A stretch of 64,000 bases of DNA from the NCBI RefSeq assembly GCF_028288465.1, contig NZ_JAQBNR010000019.1:171079-235078 (forward strand), read 5' to 3'. A model generated the notes under the pieces. It was not told the DNA's origin, did no database searches, and saw only the letters and a list, made by a program, of their open reading frames with translations. A program made the translations under genes and the position numbers. Positions within the stretch are counted from its first letter, which is position 1; each line of letters starts with the position of its first letter. Origin of the DNA: Ferruginibacter sp. (GTDB lineage Bacteria; Bacteroidota; Bacteroidia; Chitinophagales; Chitinophagaceae). Positions 62,594 to 64,000 of the stretch are shown piece after piece.

Positions 62594-64000
62594 CTATTGA
62601 CCGCCATATTGTTTCAGTGCCAGTTTTACTGCCTCGTAAGCATTGATAATTTTACCGCTGCGGCACAATTGCTGCATCGGCACTTTTTTATCTCCACCAG
62701 GAATAAGGACATTTTCTTTTACAGCGTATCCTGTTTTCAATATCAGATCAATTATTTGTTCCGGGCTTAACTGTGGAAAATAAGATTTTATTAGACCGGC
62801 CACACCCGCTGCAACCGGACTAGCCATGCTCGTTCCATCAAAAGCTTCATAACCATTGCTGAAAGTAGTTGAGTTAATGTACACACCCGGAGCAAAAATA
62901 TCTACCAGTTGACCATAATTGGAAAAGGAGGCAGTCAGTGAGCCGGTGCTATAATCTCCGCTGGCACCGATGGTTAAATAGTTGGTAGCCCTGGTGCCAT
63001 CCATAAAAACCGGGCTTGGATAAAAAGGCTCCTTATCAATGTCTTCTGCATCATTACCTGCGCCATGTACCAGCAAAACGCCTCTCTCGTCAGCATATTT
63101 AACGGCATCATCCACCATTTTTTTATAAGGCGAAACAGGTTTGCCAAAACTCATGTTGATAATTTTAGCACCGTTATCTACGGCATAGCGTATAGCCAAT
63201 GCCACATCCTTATCATGTTCATCTCCACCAGGTACAGCCCTTATAAACATGATGCGAACATTGTCCACTATGCCATCTACACCAATCCCATTATTGCGCA
63301 CCGCCCCGATTATGCCGGACACATGCGTGCCATGATTGCCTGCATGATCATACAAATTATTATTGCCGTACACACTGTCCGTAATGTCTTCATATTTATC
63401 TTTTGTCATTGCGCCCCTGTAATCAATCGGCTCATCTTCCATTCGTTTTTTATTGGCCAGCAGATTGTTTTTGTATGAATCTACTTCACCAATAAAAGCC
63501 GTATTGGTGGCAGCACTGTCATTGGTTTTTGTAAACAAGTCGTTCCAGACAGCTACCGCCCAGGCAAGGCTATCAGTTGATTTCACCGTTACAATATCAG
63601 CCTTTGTAAAACTTGGTTTATTAAGATAAGCAGTGATAAGCCTGTTGGTGGTGTTTAAACCGGTAGAGAAATTTTCAATTCCGGGATAACTTTTCTTATA
63701 TTCTCCGTAGGCTTTGTTTAGCAATTTTTCCGATCGCTGCCATTGGTGAAAAAGAAACTTCTTTTCAGCCGGGATTTCATTTTCCACTTTGCCTTCAAAG
63801 TCATTTTTAAACCGATGGTAAACACGGGCAATTTCGTGTGTATTTACGCCAAGGTTCTCTCCCGAGGCGGTTCCGCAAAAATTCCATCCATGTATATCAT
63901 CGGTATACCCGTTGCCGTCATCGTCTTTCCCGTTACCAGGAACTTCTCCGTGGTTCGTCCATAAAATACTCTTCAGGTCTTCATGCAGGGTATCGATACC
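62594..64000 (-). CDS. S8 family subtilisin-like serine protease (5' truncated by window)
   Basis: 469 codons visible and open to the window edge; a GTG at 63787 is an internal codon, not the start. The visible chain begins GIDTLHEDLK, directly after the catalytic Asp of D(S/T)GID, which lies just outside the window. GNHGTHVSGIIGAV carries the His, VHGAGND the oxyanion Asn and GTSMASPVAAG the Ser. Between the Asp region and the His lies a ~200-residue insertion: a DDDGNGYTDD loop (calcium-like) and helix-rich sequence (KSYPGIENFSTGL, YDHAGN). The C-terminal region LSPEQIIDLILKTG is typical. Likely secreted; signal peptide not visible. Confidence 0.88.
   Translation of the reverse strand, partial: GIDTLHEDLKSILWTNHGEVPGNGKDDDGNGYTDDIHGWNFCGTASGENLGVNTHEIARVYHRFKNDFEGKVENEIPAEKKFLFHQWQRSEKLLNKAYGEYKKSYPGIENFSTGLNTTNRLITAYLNKPSFTKADIVTVKSTDSLAWAVAVWNDLFTKTNDSAATNTAFIGEVDSYKNNLLANKKRMEDEPIDYRGAMTKDKYEDITDSVYGNNNLYDHAGNHGTHVSGIIGAVRNNGIGVDGIVDNVRIMFIRAVPGGDEHDKDVALAIRYAVDNGAKIINMSFGKPVSPYKKMVDDAVKYADERGVLLVHGAGNDAEDIDKEPFYPSPVFMDGTRATNYLTIGASGDYSTGSLTASFSNYGQLVDIFAPGVYINSTTFSNGYEAFDGTSMASPVAAGVAGLIKSYFPQLSPEQIIDLILKTGYAVKENVLIPGGDKKVPMQQLCRSGKIINAYEAVKLALKQYGGQ

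Noticed and set aside
63785..63787. GTG at 63787 as the start of the subtilase
   Set aside because: The frame is open to the window edge and GIDTLHEDLK precedes it, so the true start is upstream.
1..64000. tRNA, rRNA, CRISPR array, IS element or integrase
   Set aside because: No cloverleaf-like blocks, repeat-spacer arrays, terminal inverted repeats or transposase motifs were recognised by eye; a covariance-model and repeat search would be needed to exclude short or degenerate ones.

Overview
The window is a gene-dense chromosomal segment from a member of the Bacteroidota, most likely family Chitinophagaceae or a close relative. The evidence is: AT-rich DNA; promoters matching the Bacteroidota form TTG-N17-23-TAnnTTTG rather than the E. 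coli consensus; Bacteroidota-typical families (DUF5690, DUF5916, DUF5522, DUF2911, TIGR02757, the coaX/outer-membrane-protein/lptC order, MG2-plus-TonB-plug proteins); and many short intergenic gaps without Shine-Dalgarno motifs. I saw no tRNA, rRNA, CRISPR, insertion sequence, phage or integrase, so it reads as core or stable accessory chromosome.

Layout. 1-4.0 kb: the 3' part of a DAO-type FAD oxidoreductase followed by two tandem DUF5690 membrane transporters. 4.0-6.1 kb (minus): compact operon trmB, DUF5522, alkyltransferase-like protein, S1-like RNA-binding protein. 6.3-7.8 kb: a tandem pair of orphan membrane proteins and a tiny membrane protein. 7.8-13.3 kb: meaB, a LON-substrate-domain protein, the coaX/OMP/lptC cluster, an ArsC-family protein and OsmC. 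13.4-18.3 kb (minus): tetR, tolC, emrA and emrB form a complete tripartite drug-efflux operon with two operator-like palindromes laid over its own promoter; an SDR (HSDL2-like) gene diverges from it. 19.5-26 kb: DUF5916 protein, dipeptidyl-peptidase IV, lysS. 26-32.5 kb: envelope and lipoprotein genes (DUF4197, a beta-helix lipoprotein, an outer-membrane barrel with an in-frame stop), an HTH regulator, patatin and Uma2. 32.5-41 kb: a flavin reductase and FAH-family pair (probably aromatic amino acid breakdown), fatty acid hydroxylase, TIGR02757, a cystathionine synthase/lyase, asnB, DUF2911, ACP phosphodiesterase. 41-47 kb: a PepSY-like secreted protein, a deoxyhypusine-synthase homologue, an M28 peptidase, rpiB, tatC.

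47-53 kb holds the most striking gene: a 1175-residue single-chain GH18-CE4-GT2 protein whose membrane topology places the hydrolase and deacetylase domains outside and the polymerase domain inside the cell, divergent from a histidine kinase/OmpR response-regulator pair. 53-64 kb: an EF-hand low-complexity protein, prfA, a TRZ/ATZ-type amidohydrolase, recO, an MMPL/RND exporter, an MG2/TonB-plug protein, a small membrane protein and a subtilase cut by the window end.

No defence or mobile system is visible. The candidates for something new are the fused glycan synthase/deacetylase/hydrolase, the DUF5690 pair with its GlpT-like Arg-Lys motif, the bacterial deoxyhypusine-synthase homologue, the coaX with substituted acidic residues, and several promoters that abut start codons and imply leaderless mRNAs.
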